Assembly (NCBI GenBank): GCA_937923325.1
Contig: CAKZUQ010000027.1
Coordinates: 1-64,000, forward strand
Reading direction: 5' to 3'
DNA: 64,000 nt
DNA from: an uncultured Bacteriovoracaceae bacterium
Lineage (GTDB): Bacteria > Bdellovibrionota > Bacteriovoracia > Bacteriovoracales > Bacteriovoracaceae
Positions 44,395 to 52,776 of this stretch are shown here, piece by piece. Positions within the stretch are counted from its first letter, which is position 1, and each line of letters starts with the position of its first letter. A program made the translations under genes and the position numbers. The notes below the pieces were generated by a model, which did no database searches, was not told where the DNA came from, and saw only the letters and a program-made list of their open reading frames with translations.

Positions 44395-45393
44395 TTATTT
44401 CCCCTGTGTTTGGTTATAAATAGGTAATAGACCTTTTACTTTTGAATCAATGATAGTGATATCACTCATCTTGCCAAAAAGGTCTTCCATCGTTTCTAAG
44501 TAAATTCTTTTACGTGTAATGCTTGGAGCTTTTCTATATTCTAGGTATAAAGCTGTAAATCTATCAGCGTCACCGTGAGCTCTGTTGACTGTTGCCTCTG
44601 CAAAACCTTCAGCCTCACTTATTAATTTATTTGCCTTTCCTTTAGCTTCAGGGATTACTTTGTTGTAAGCTTCTTCAGCTTGGTTGATCATTTTTTCTTG
44701 CTCTTGTTTGGCCGAGTTTACATCGTTAAAAGATGCTTGTACTACCTTGGGAGGATTAACATCTTGAAGTTTTATTGACTTTACACTCACACCCATGTCG
44801 TACTTATCTAGTACTTCTTGCATTAACACTTTTGCGTTACTTGCAATTTCAACTCTTCCGGTCGTTAAAACATCAGTAACTAGTTTGTCACCAACAACTC
44901 TTCTCATTATTGACTCAGAAACATCTCTAATATTTTGAACTGGTTCACTTGTTTGAAAAAGAAATTTAAATGGATCTGATATTTGAAATTGAACAACCCA
45001 CTGAACTTCAGCAACGTTTAAGTCTCCTGTAAGCATAAGGGATTCATTTTCAAAATTACTATTTGAGTAAGTCGTTCTTCTTGTATGAGTATTTGAAGTT
45101 CTAAAACCAAACTCTGCTTGGTGAACAATTTTAGTTTTTACTTTTATGACTTTATCAATTCCTAAAGGAGCTTTAAAGTGAAGTCCTGGAGGGGATGTTT
45201 TGATGTATTTACCAAAGCGAATAACTACGGCTTCTTCATCAGGTTCAACTGTATAATAAGATGTTAGTCCACCTATAACAAGTAGGGCTAAAACAATGAA
45301 AGTTGACACTGTTCCTTTCATTTTTGATAACTGTTCTTTGAGTTTTAATAACTCATAATTGATATCAGGCGGTTGCTGATTATTAAATGACAT
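44395..45393 (-). CDS. hflK: HflK, SPFH/band 7 subunit of the FtsH regulator
   Basis: 332 residues: a short cytoplasmic N-terminus, transmembrane segment about 31-48, SPFH domain with YYTVEPDEEAVVIRFGKY and SPPGLHFKAP, then VKSIKLQDVNPPKVVQASFNDVN, the classical HflK signature, and helical EAEGFAEATVNRAHGDADRF. Partner of HflC. AGGAGAAATT precedes the ATG. The Gly/Asn-rich N-terminal tail of E. coli HflK is reduced to NNQQPPD. Confidence 0.95.
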   Translation of the reverse strand: MSFNNQQPPDINYELLKLKEQLSKMKGTVSTFIVLALLVIGGLTSYYTVEPDEEAVVIRFGKYIKTSPPGLHFKAPLGIDKVIKVKTKIVHQAEFGFRTSNTHTRRTTYSNSNFENESLMLTGDLNVAEVQWVVQFQISDPFKFLFQTSEPVQNIRDVSESIMRRVVGDKLVTDVLTTGRVEIASNAKVLMQEVLDKYDMGVSVKSIKLQDVNPPKVVQASFNDVNSAKQEQEKMINQAEEAYNKVIPEAKGKANKLISEAEGFAEATVNRAHGDADRFTALYLEYRKAPSITRKRIYLETMEDLFGKMSDITIIDSKVKGLLPIYNQTQGK

Positions 45394-45429
45394 AATTTCT
45401 CCTTAAGTTTAATAAACTTTGGAGACATC

Positions 45430-45996
45430 TTATAAGGTATTAATACAAATTGTTAAGGCATTTGTAAGCGTGTCTTGATCTAAGTTAGCCGGAATATGAA
45501 TAAACCCTGATTTTGTTGCTAATTTGTTCCTAGCTATTGTTTGAAGTGAAGTATACATCACCGTGTTACAAACATAACTACCTGCAGTGGTCGAGAGCTT
45601 TGCATCAATCTTGTTTTTGTTTAAGTTTTTTATCATTTGATCAATAGGTAATGTGCTAAAGAAAGACTCTTTAGATTGCTCATTAATCTTAGAGTATGTC
45701 TTTATAATACCTGAGTTATCTGGAATATCAGCATGTGCATAATTAATGGCTATAAGTTCTGGTGTTATTTCATTTCGATCTGCTGCGAGACCTAGTGATA
45801 AAACAAAGTCAAATTGATCTGATTTAACTAACTCAATGATCTGGCTTGCTGCTTTTGCGTATTCGACTGGCAAAACAACAGATTGAATTTTGATATTATT
45901 TATTATTCTATTATTTAGGCTAAAAGCGAGCTGTTGTGTTGGATTGTCTTTATGATGAGCAAATTTTTCAAAGCCAGTAAGTAGTAAGTTTTTCAA
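45430..45996 (-). CDS. pcp: Pyroglutamyl peptidase I (C15 family), cytoplasmic
   Basis: 188 residues, no signal peptide. Catalytic Glu80 (ITPELIAIN), Cys143 (AGSYVCNT) and His167 (GFIHIP) are all present, plus the N-terminal TGFEKFAHHKDNPT. The enzyme removes N-terminal pyroglutamate from peptides. It is slightly shorter than the usual 200-215 residues. TTG start with AAGG 8 bases upstream. Its start lies 5 bases after the stop of a 42-codon gene for a small exported peptide (46002-46130), so the two share a transcript. Confidence 0.9.
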   Translation of the reverse strand: MKNLLLTGFEKFAHHKDNPTQQLAFSLNNRIINNIKIQSVVLPVEYAKAASQIIELVKSDQFDFVLSLGLAADRNEITPELIAINYAHADIPDNSGIIKTYSKINEQSKESFFSTLPIDQMIKNLNKNKIDAKLSTTAGSYVCNTVMYTSLQTIARNKLATKSGFIHIPANLDQDTLTNALTICINTL

Positions 45997-46001
45997 TGAA
46001 T

Positions 46002-46130
46002 TTACCTTTTATGCTGATTAGAATTTTTAAAGGAATTGACTGAGTTGATAGACCCAGAAGTCGTTTTGCCTTGTGAGTATGCTTTCACAATAAAAACGAA
46101 TATTATTAAAGTTAAAATATTTTTTAACAT
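46002..46130 (-). CDS. Small exported peptide, 42 residues, upstream of pcp
   Basis: ATG at 46130, GGAG 7 bases upstream, TAA at 46002-46004. The protein starts with a clean signal peptide MLKNILTLIIFVFIVKAYS and the likely mature part begins QGKTTSGSINSVNSFKNS, about 23 residues, polar and basic at the end (QHKR). If signal peptidase cuts after AYS, the mature N-terminus is Gln, which can cyclise to pyroglutamate, the substrate of the enzyme encoded next in the same transcript. It may be a toxin, signal or small periplasmic peptide; no homolog recognised. Confidence 0.6.
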   Translation of the reverse strand: MLKNILTLIIFVFIVKAYSQGKTTSGSINSVNSFKNSNQHKR

Positions 46131-46252
46131 GCCAATCTCCAGTAAAGTTTAATATAATAAAGTGTAGTCAAAATCTTGCTAGGCAGCATAGTTAAAAGTG
46201 AGAAATGAAATAATTACAATTGTAAATATTTGAAACTAGGTAGGTTTACTAA

Positions 46253-46699
46253 ATGTTTTCTAAAAAGTTTATATTCAAAAATATTCAGCTCTCACTGTAT
46301 GCGAGTTCTAAGGGTCTTACTAAATTAGATACAAAGGTTCTTGATTCAGAAAATCCAAATGATATTCTTATTAGTTTATCTGAAGAGTTAAAGAATTATT
46401 TGGAGGGAAAGGAATATAGTTTTAACTTTCCTTTAGACATTGATGGTACACAATTTCAGCTAAAAGTATGGGATGAGCTAAAGAGGATTCCCACTGGAGA
46501 GACTAGATCTTATAAGGATATTGCTCTTAATATTGGGGGGAGCAATTACTCTAGAGCAGTAGGTATGGCCAATAATAAGAACCCTCTGCCTATAATTATA
46601 CCCTGTCATCGGGTTGTAGGAAGTAACGGAGACCTTGTCGGTTACGCCTTGGGTCTAGAACTGAAACAAAACTTATTGAAAATTGAAGGTGCGATATAA
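46253..46699 (+). CDS. ogt: Methylated-DNA--protein-cysteine methyltransferase
   Basis: 148 residues. The DNA-binding helix region FQLKVWDELKRIPTGETRSY is followed by the acceptor motif IPCHRV with Cys118 and VGYALGLELKQNLLKIEG. It removes O6-alkyl groups from guanine onto Cys118 in a suicide reaction. The N-terminal domain is short, as in Ogt-type enzymes, and lacks the zinc-binding Cys of Ada. AGGTAGG precedes the ATG. Probably first gene of a run continuing through 48361. Confidence 0.95.
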   Translation: MFSKKFIFKNIQLSLYASSKGLTKLDTKVLDSENPNDILISLSEELKNYLEGKEYSFNFPLDIDGTQFQLKVWDELKRIPTGETRSYKDIALNIGGSNYSRAVGMANNKNPLPIIIPCHRVVGSNGDLVGYALGLELKQNLLKIEGAI

Positions 46700-46734
46700 A
46701 TAGTGTATATTACTCGCATTGAAATAAGGAATTG

Positions 46735-47139
46735 ATGAATCAAAAATTATTAAAATATATAAAGTCGAAGTTTATTAAAGTTGCTGAAGATTTAATGGAG
46801 AACCCTCAAGGTTTAAAGTTTAGTTTAGATAAAGCAAAAGAAAAATTAAGTAAAGATTCAGTAAAAGAATCGCTTGGAAACTATGTTGAAGACCTAAAGG
46901 CACTTATGCGCTTATTGGCCTCGTGGATTTCAAGAAAGTACACAGGTGTATCAACTCAGACAATTGTGTATACAATACTTGCTGTTGTTTATTTTGTTAC
47001 GCCAACAGACTTTGTACCAGATTTTATTTTTGGTTTAGGGTTTATGGATGATATAGCAGTTATATCTTGGGTATTAGAGAAAATTAAAGATGATCTAAAT
47101 AATTTTAAATCTTGGGAAAAAGAAAAGGGTAAAGGGTAA
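46735..47139 (+). CDS. YkvA-family (DUF1232) membrane protein
   Basis: 134 residues from ATG 46735 (AAGGA 5 bases upstream; a TTG one codon earlier is possible). After a charged helical N-terminus come a hydrophobic helix TIVYTILAVVYFVTPTDFVPD (about 83-102), containing the DUF1232 hallmark Y-x-x-x-P-x-D-x-x-P, and GFMDDIAVISWVL. Family members are small inner-membrane proteins of unknown role. The following lipoprotein gene starts 3 bases later. Confidence 0.88.
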   Translation: MNQKLLKYIKSKFIKVAEDLMENPQGLKFSLDKAKEKLSKDSVKESLGNYVEDLKALMRLLASWISRKYTGVSTQTIVYTILAVVYFVTPTDFVPDFIFGLGFMDDIAVISWVLEKIKDDLNNFKSWEKEKGKG

Positions 47140-47142
47140 AGA

Positions 47143-47715
47143 ATGAAACTTATAATGTTATTCGTTTTAGCGGTTGGTTGTGCTCAGCCAAAGTTGTTTT
47201 TAAATGAAAAAGATGCTGTCGCTTTAAAAGAGTTTTCTAAAACAACACAAATTAAAACTTCAAAATCATTTAAGATTAATCAAATTACAGATAATCGTCC
47301 GAATAAAATGGCCATAGGGATGGGAAAGACAGGTGTGAGTTACACAGATACTCCTTTAGAGTTAAATATGCCATTTAAAGATTATATTAAGACCTACCTA
47401 ACAACGTCTTTTGCTCAAAGAGGGGTTATGGTTGATGAGTTAGGAGAGGTGGATTTAGATTTTGTAATTAATGAGTTATGGGTAGATGAATTAATTGAAA
47501 AGTACCAACCTGAAAGAGCAAAGTGCAAAGTAAATATAACGGTTTACTCTAAGGTAACGAATTCAACTTGGAGCGGTAATTACTGGACAGAAATAACTTC
47601 TCCTGGAGACCTTGCTGATGCGACTGAAAGGTTGGCACCAACTTTAGCATCTTGTATGAACGAAATAATTGAAAAACTAGCTAAGGATCAATCTTTCTTA
47701 GCACTTATAAAATAA
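47143..47715 (+). CDS. YajG-like lipoprotein
   Basis: 190 residues, lipobox LAVGC (Cys13). The region SFKINQITDNRPNKMAIGMG resembles the start of YajG-family outer-membrane lipoproteins (V-x-D-x-R), and VDLDFVINELWVDEL and KVNITVYSKV are the following strands. The match is moderate. Two Cys in the mature part may pair. It sits in a tight run (YkvA-like, this gene, nitroreductase; gaps of 3 and 13 bases), so it is co-transcribed. Confidence 0.68.
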   Translation: MKLIMLFVLAVGCAQPKLFLNEKDAVALKEFSKTTQIKTSKSFKINQITDNRPNKMAIGMGKTGVSYTDTPLELNMPFKDYIKTYLTTSFAQRGVMVDELGEVDLDFVINELWVDELIEKYQPERAKCKVNITVYSKVTNSTWSGNYWTEITSPGDLADATERLAPTLASCMNEIIEKLAKDQSFLALIK

Positions 47716-47728
47716 ATTGGAGGAAAAC

Positions 47729-48361
47729 ATGTCGAATATAGTAGAAGACTTAAAGTGGAGATACGCTTGCAAGCAATTCGATGCTGAGAAGACAATTACA
47801 AATCAAGATTTTGATACAATTGTTGAAGCCCTTATTTTAACAGCGAGCTCTTACGGGATACAACCATGGGAATTCGTTATCGTTGAGAACAAAGAGCTAA
47901 GAGAGCAATTGGTAGGTGCTTCTTATAATCAAGCACAAGTAAAAGATGCTTCTCATCTAATAGTGATGTGTCGTCCAGAAAATATTAATGAAGAGTTAAT
48001 GGATGGTTATATACAAAATATCTGTGATGTTAGGTCACAAAAGCCGGAAGATTTAGAGAGCTTTAAAAAGATGTTAATGTATGTTGTTAATAGAACAGAA
48101 GATGAAAAAGCTGTTTGGGCAAAAAATCAAATTTATATTGCATTAGGTAATTTATTAACTGTTTGTGCTACGATGAAAATAGATACTTGTCCTATGGAAG
48201 GATTTGTACCTTCAAAAGTAGACGAAATATTAGGGTTAGAGAAAATGGGACTTAAGTCAGTTCTTCTATGTCCGATTGGATACAGATCAGAGGAAGACAA
48301 GTACATTTCTATTCCAAAAGTAAGGCATCCTAAAGAGAAAATTGTTAAAATTATAAAATAG
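47729..48361 (+). CDS. Nitroreductase-family FMN-dependent NAD(P)H oxidoreductase
   Basis: 210 residues from ATG 47729 (GGAGG 6 bases upstream; the TTG at 47717 would place the site inside the gene). N-terminal WRYACKQFDAEKTI, FMN-contacting ASSYGIQPWEFVIV, and the C-terminal MEGFVPSKVDEILGL and VLLCPIGYRSEEDKY match the NfsB/DrgA branch. It reduces quinones or nitroaromatics with two electrons from NAD(P)H. Last gene of the run that began with ogt, so the module may serve redox or alkylation stress (inference). Confidence 0.92.
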   Translation: MSNIVEDLKWRYACKQFDAEKTITNQDFDTIVEALILTASSYGIQPWEFVIVENKELREQLVGASYNQAQVKDASHLIVMCRPENINEELMDGYIQNICDVRSQKPEDLESFKKMLMYVVNRTEDEKAVWAKNQIYIALGNLLTVCATMKIDTCPMEGFVPSKVDEILGLEKMGLKSVLLCPIGYRSEEDKYISIPKVRHPKEKIVKIIK

Positions 48362-48388
48362 AAAGATATAGTATTTACTAGGCTACTG

Positions 48389-48412
48389 GAGAGGGATCTT
48401 TATGTCCCTCTC
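48389..48412 (+). terminator. Hairpin after the nitroreductase gene
   Basis: GAGAGGGA (48389-48396) pairs with TCCCTCTC (48405-48412), 8-base loop, followed by TTAAC, a weak T run. It is 28 bases past the stop. Confidence 0.6.
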
Positions 48413-48418
48413 TTAACA

Positions 48419-48447
48419 AACTCTTAATAAAACTCTAATAAACTCAT
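48419..48447 (+). repeat. Short tandem direct repeats upstream of the GNAT operon
   Basis: AACTCTTAATAA (48419-48430), AACTCTAATAA (48431-48441), then a partial ACTCATC. The units are 11-12 bases, about one helical turn, so a regulator could bind them on one face. They lie about 80-107 bases before the ATG at 48526. Confidence 0.5.
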
Positions 48448-48525
48448 CAGAAATCTAACCTATCTTTAACGCTCAATCTCAATTTAAATTCATATCCTTT
48501 TAATACGACATAAGGAGAGAGACAG

Positions 48526-49335
48526 ATGAGCAAAAACCAACTTAAAATTGAAGTTATTTTTTCACCAACTAAAAGATTTAATAAAAGTGAACTAGAAAAA
48601 TTAGTAAGTGAATTAAGATCATTAGCATCAACATGTTTTCCTGAAACGCCAAACTATCAAGTCTTAACAGGCGAAACTAAAGAGTTAGAAAGATCCATCT
48701 TATCACTTGCAAGAGATAAAAATGGTAAACTTTTAGGTTTTTGTTCGGCCTTAATTTTACCTATTAAAGATGTTGGTAATGTTTTTCATACAGGATTAAC
48801 ATGTGTTCATCCTAGTGCAAGAGGATTAAAATTAACTCATAAGCTTACAAGTAAATTACTAACGAAGTACTTACTTAAACAACCTTTGTTCTCTGAGGTG
48901 TGGTTAACAAATTGTGCTTGTGTCCTTTCTAGCATTGGTAATATTGCAAAATATTTTGAAGAGGTTTATCCTTCTCCAACGGGACCTAAGTATCCGAGTA
49001 TGACTCATATAAATATTGCTAATGGAATCTCTGAGTCATATAGAGAGCAAATTGCTATAAACTCAACAGCACAGTTTAATATCAATACATTTGTATTTGA
49101 AGGAAGCGTTCAGGATACATTATTTGCAAAGAGTGAAGAAGATAAAAAGTTTCACCATAGAGATAAAAAATTAAATAATTATTATAAAGACCTTTTAGAC
49201 TTTGAAAGAGGTGATGAAGTTCTTCAAATTGGTAAGGTTAGCCTATTAACTTTACCAAAATATTATTTAAATCAAGTCAGTAGAAAGCTAAAAGCTTCTA
49301 AGGTGAATAGTGAAGGTGAGTATGTACACTCTTAA
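48526..49335 (+). CDS. GNAT-type acyltransferase
   Basis: 269 residues. The GNAT core is visible: a beta strand NGKLLGFCSALILP, the acetyl-CoA site strand FHTGLTCVHPSARGLKLT, where V-H-P-x-x-R-G-x-x-L matches motif A, and the helix HKLTSKLL. The C-terminal 90 residues are extra to the family core. Donor (acetyl- or acyl-CoA/ACP) and acceptor are unknown. AGGAGAG precedes the ATG. First gene of a three-gene overlapping operon (GNAT, M20 peptidase, PlsC-like). Confidence 0.75.
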   Translation: MSKNQLKIEVIFSPTKRFNKSELEKLVSELRSLASTCFPETPNYQVLTGETKELERSILSLARDKNGKLLGFCSALILPIKDVGNVFHTGLTCVHPSARGLKLTHKLTSKLLTKYLLKQPLFSEVWLTNCACVLSSIGNIAKYFEEVYPSPTGPKYPSMTHINIANGISESYREQIAINSTAQFNINTFVFEGSVQDTLFAKSEEDKKFHHRDKKLNNYYKDLLDFERGDEVLQIGKVSLLTLPKYYLNQVSRKLKASKVNSEGEYVHS

Positions 49336-50548
49336 TAATCAAAATGAAGTTTTTCTAACGGAAGAAAAATTATTATCTTTAGATGACTATGAATTTTTAG
49401 AATATATTGTTAATCAAAATAGCCAATCAAAAAATAGAAGTGGTGTTCAAACAGTACAAGAACTTTTTGCACAGAGACTTTTAACTCTTGGAGCTGATTG
49501 CGAATATATTGAGAATAAAGAGAGTGAGTCAGCTGACCTTTTAGTTGCGAAAATAGAGGGTTCTTCGGAAATCACTTTATCTACTATTGGTCATGCTGAT
49601 ACAGTTTTATTCCCAACGAGGTCAAACTATTTTCGTTTTGAAGACCAGGGTAGGAGAATCTTTGGTCCAGGGATTGCTGATAATAAGTCTGGTCAATTGA
49701 TTGCAATTAAAGGGATAGAGTATTTCTTGAAAAAAATATCAAATCCCAAATTAAATATACAATTTATAAGTTCTCCTAGTGAAGAAATTGGCTCTCCGGG
49801 CTTTCATGATGCCTTTAAAGATCTCTCTGAGAACTCTCAATTTGTTTTAGGCTTTGAACCGTCTATGGAGGATGGCTCTATTATAAAGTCTCGTAACGGA
49901 AATAAATGGTATAAACTAGAAGTCGTAGGTGAAAGCTCTCATTCAGGCAGGGCTCATAAAGGCCATATGAATGCAGCTCATGATTTATGTGCCAAAATTA
50001 ATTATCTTCAAGATAAATGTTTAAGCATTGATGACATCACGATGAATATTGGTGTTCTAGATGGAGGTCACAGTTACAACTCTATTTGCTCAAGAGCAAC
50101 AGCAAAGATTGATACGCGTTTTACTACTTTTGCTGGATTAGAAAAAATTGAAAACTTATTTGAAGCTGATTTAGATTTTTTAAAGAAACCATGCTTTAAA
50201 ACAAATCAACTTACAAAAACCAATATTTCTGTAGATGATTTTTGTCCTCCTTTAGAATTTACAAATGATAGTGAAGCCTTTATTCAAAAATATATGAATA
50301 TTATTAAAGATATCGAACAGATAGAGATCTCTAGTGTTCATTGTGGTGGTGCTGCTGATGTTAATCATTTTAGTAGAAAAGGACTTGTCAGCTTTGATGG
50401 ACTAGGTCCTATCGCAGCTAATATGCATAGATTAGATGAATACATCTATACTTCTAGTTTGGAGTCTAGGGCGAAGGCCTTTGGAGAGTTTTTAATTCAA
50501 ATCGATAATTCAATAGATGATAAAAGTACAGGAGAAAAAAATGAATAG
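49322..50548 (+). CDS. M20-family metallopeptidase/amidohydrolase
   Basis: 408 residues from ATG 49322 (AGGTGAG just upstream, inside the previous gene), overlapping the GNAT gene by 14 bases. Zinc ligands fit M20: HADTVLF (His, Asp nearby), GPGIADNKSGQ (bridging Asp), SPSEEIGSPG (catalytic and ligand Glu), GFEPS (Glu), and HCGGAADVNHF near the C-terminus (last His). Members remove acyl or amino-acid groups from small amides (ArgE, DapE, carboxypeptidase G2, aminoacylases). The exact substrate cannot be told. Confidence 0.88.
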   Translation: MYTLNNQNEVFLTEEKLLSLDDYEFLEYIVNQNSQSKNRSGVQTVQELFAQRLLTLGADCEYIENKESESADLLVAKIEGSSEITLSTIGHADTVLFPTRSNYFRFEDQGRRIFGPGIADNKSGQLIAIKGIEYFLKKISNPKLNIQFISSPSEEIGSPGFHDAFKDLSENSQFVLGFEPSMEDGSIIKSRNGNKWYKLEVVGESSHSGRAHKGHMNAAHDLCAKINYLQDKCLSIDDITMNIGVLDGGHSYNSICSRATAKIDTRFTTFAGLEKIENLFEADLDFLKKPCFKTNQLTKTNISVDDFCPPLEFTNDSEAFIQKYMNIIKDIEQIEISSVHCGGAADVNHFSRKGLVSFDGLGPIAANMHRLDEYIYTSSLESRAKAFGEFLIQIDNSIDDKSTGEKNE

Positions 50549-51323
50549 TATCACTTCATTATTAAAGTTTTTTTTTACCTTATTTACAATAGTTTTATAT
50601 TTTGTTGTTACAAGTGTCTTTTATATATTTTTGAAAAAATATCCCTATGGAATGAGAAAAATCTTAAACAAAATTATTGGAACTTTTTCGAAAGTAATAC
50701 TTTTGATATTGAATATAAAAGTAGATTCTAATATCAAGAGAATTAATGGAGATAAAAGTTATTTAGTTGTTGGTAATCACTTATCTTATATTGATATCCT
50801 TGTTTTAAATAGTATTTACCCGACTTCATTTGTTACCAGTATTGAAATGAAAAATACATTAGTTCTAGGACAGATAACTCAACTGGCAGGATGCCTCTTT
50901 GTTAATCGAAAAAATAAATCAAATATAAACTCTGAAATTTTAGATATTACAAATGCTCTAAAAAATGATCTTAGTGTTACTGTATTCCCTGAAGCCACGA
51001 GTTCTAACGGCGAACAGGTTTTACCATTTAAAAGGTCCTTATTTAAAGCGGCCATAGAGGCCAAAAGAGATGTTCTACCAGTAACAATAAACTATACTGA
51101 AGTAGATGGAAGGCAATTATCCAGGTCTAATAGGGATAGAGTTTGTTGGTATGGTGATATGGAGTTTTTACCTCATTTAATAGCATTATGTCGTACAAAA
51201 TCAGTGAAGGTTGAATTGAATTGGGATTTAGAAAATGTTCAGTCTTATGATCAAGGTGTAGATGATTTAAAAACAAAGAGTTTTCTAAGTGTTTTTACAA
51301 ACTTCTATCCTGTAAGAAACTAG
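50541..51323 (+). CDS. PlsC-type lyso-lipid acyltransferase
   Basis: 260 residues from ATG 50541 (GGAG 7 bases upstream), overlapping the M20 gene by 8 bases. An N-terminal hydrophobic helix (about 10-30) anchors it in the inner membrane. The catalytic HX4D is NHLSYID (about residues 77-82), and FPEATSSNGE is the glycerophosphate-binding motif (FPEGTxS in the family). 1-acyl-glycerol-3-phosphate acyltransferases have this layout, as do OlsA-type enzymes for amino-acid lipids. Last in the operon, so the three products probably build one acylated amine (inference). Confidence 0.88.
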   Translation: MNSITSLLKFFFTLFTIVLYFVVTSVFYIFLKKYPYGMRKILNKIIGTFSKVILLILNIKVDSNIKRINGDKSYLVVGNHLSYIDILVLNSIYPTSFVTSIEMKNTLVLGQITQLAGCLFVNRKNKSNINSEILDITNALKNDLSVTVFPEATSSNGEQVLPFKRSLFKAAIEAKRDVLPVTINYTEVDGRQLSRSNRDRVCWYGDMEFLPHLIALCRTKSVKVELNWDLENVQSYDQGVDDLKTKSFLSVFTNFYPVRN

Positions 51324-51339
51324 CCTTAGAAAAGGCAGA

Positions 51340-52776
51340 TTAAAACATTGAGTATAAATAAAAAGCTAAAATAAGAATTAGACCAAATGATATATTCAAT
51401 AAAAATCCAGTTCGTATCATTGTAGACATTTCTACCTTCTCACTTCCATAGACTATGGCGTTTGGAGGAGTTGCAACTGGTAGCATAAACGCAAGGCTAC
51501 AACTTATTGCTACAGCGAGAGACAGAACTAATGGGCTTAAGTTTATTGTGGCGGCCATTGATATGACTATTGGTAATAAAATGTTTGAAGTCGCAGTATT
51601 AGAAGCAAGTTCTGCTGCAAAGATTGTCACGTAAACAAGTACGAATAGAATTATGAATAGATTTCCAGAGGCCAGATTAGAAACTATGAAATCGCCAGCT
51701 ATTTTAGCTAGTCCTGTATCAAAAAGGATTTTCCCTAAACTAAGACCAGAGCCAAATAAAAGAAGAGAGGGCCAGTCAATATTTTTAATCTCAATCTGCT
51801 TAAGAATTTTTTCATGTGTATTTAGAGGAAAAATGAAAAGAAGAGATGAGAAGAAAATTGAGATGATCCCAACGTTAAACCTTTCTTGAAAGAAAGTTTC
51901 TAGAGGGCTACCTTTTTCAACAATCAATTTAGCAATACTTGGAGAGAACCAAAAGAATACAGTTAAAAAAAACAAGCTCGCTATAATTCGTTCTTTTGTT
52001 GAAATTGAACTTAGTGCTTTTAGTTCATTTTTTACATATGTATTATCAAAATTATTGTATTTTTCAGGGATAAAGTGGCAAATATATCAGTATAATATAT
52101 AAATAAAGATCGACACAACTGGGATACCTACTAAGGTCCAGTCAAGAAAGCTAATATTGATATTAGCTAAATCAGATAACATTCCAATTGCAATCATGTT
52201 TGGAATAGAGCCAATTGGAGTTCCAACACCACCTATACTTGCTGAGTATGCCATTCCTAATAATAAAAGAGAAGTAAGCTTTTCATCTTCAATTTTCAAG
52301 TTTGCTAGTATTCCAAGAACAATTGGTAACATCATTGCTGTAGTAGCTGTATTTGAAACCCACATAGAAAAGAAGGCTGTGAGTATAAATATTGATAGAA
52401 CCATTCTTTTGAACGATCCTCGTATGAAACTTTGTGAAAGAAGGACTAGTGAAATCCGTTTATCTAGACCTTGAATATTCATGGCCTTAGCAAATAAAAA
52501 ACCACCCATAAAAAGAAAAATTATAGGATGAGAAAATGGGGTAAATGCTTTTACCGCAGTAGTTACACCCATTAGTACTGATAGGGATACGCCTATAAAG
52601 CCAGTTACAAATATTGGAGTTTTGGAAAAAAGCCAGTTTGCTACAACAAACATGAAAATAGCTAAAAACCTTTGTTGTTTTAATTTCAGATCCAGGGGAA
52701 GAAGTAAGAATAATAAAAATAGAAAGGGCCCAATCAAGTGGGCCCATCTATTAAATATTTTTGTAAGTTTATCCAT
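51340..52776 (-). pseudogene. DASS (SLC13) anion:sodium symporter split by an in-frame TGA
   Basis: From ATG 52776, which overlaps the end of pckA (ATGGATAA), the frame runs through transmembrane helices of the divalent anion:sodium symporter family, including PFSHPIIFLFMGGFLFAKAM and WVSNTATTAMMLPIVLGIL (SNT motif, first half) and ELASNTATSNILLPIV (SNT motif, second half). A single TGA at 52089-52087 cuts it after IYILY, between helices; the frame continues open as YICHFIPEKY to the stop at 51340. The whole would be 478 codons, the normal length. TGG (Trp) to TGA is the simplest explanation. Transports C4-dicarboxylates, citrate or sulfate in the family; linkage to pckA favours C4-dicarboxylates. 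Confidence 0.8.

Noticed and set aside
45430..48361. One operon from pcp to nitroreductase
   Set aside because: pcp and the small peptide gene are on the minus strand, ogt and followers on the plus strand, so the 46131-46252 gap holds divergent promoters.
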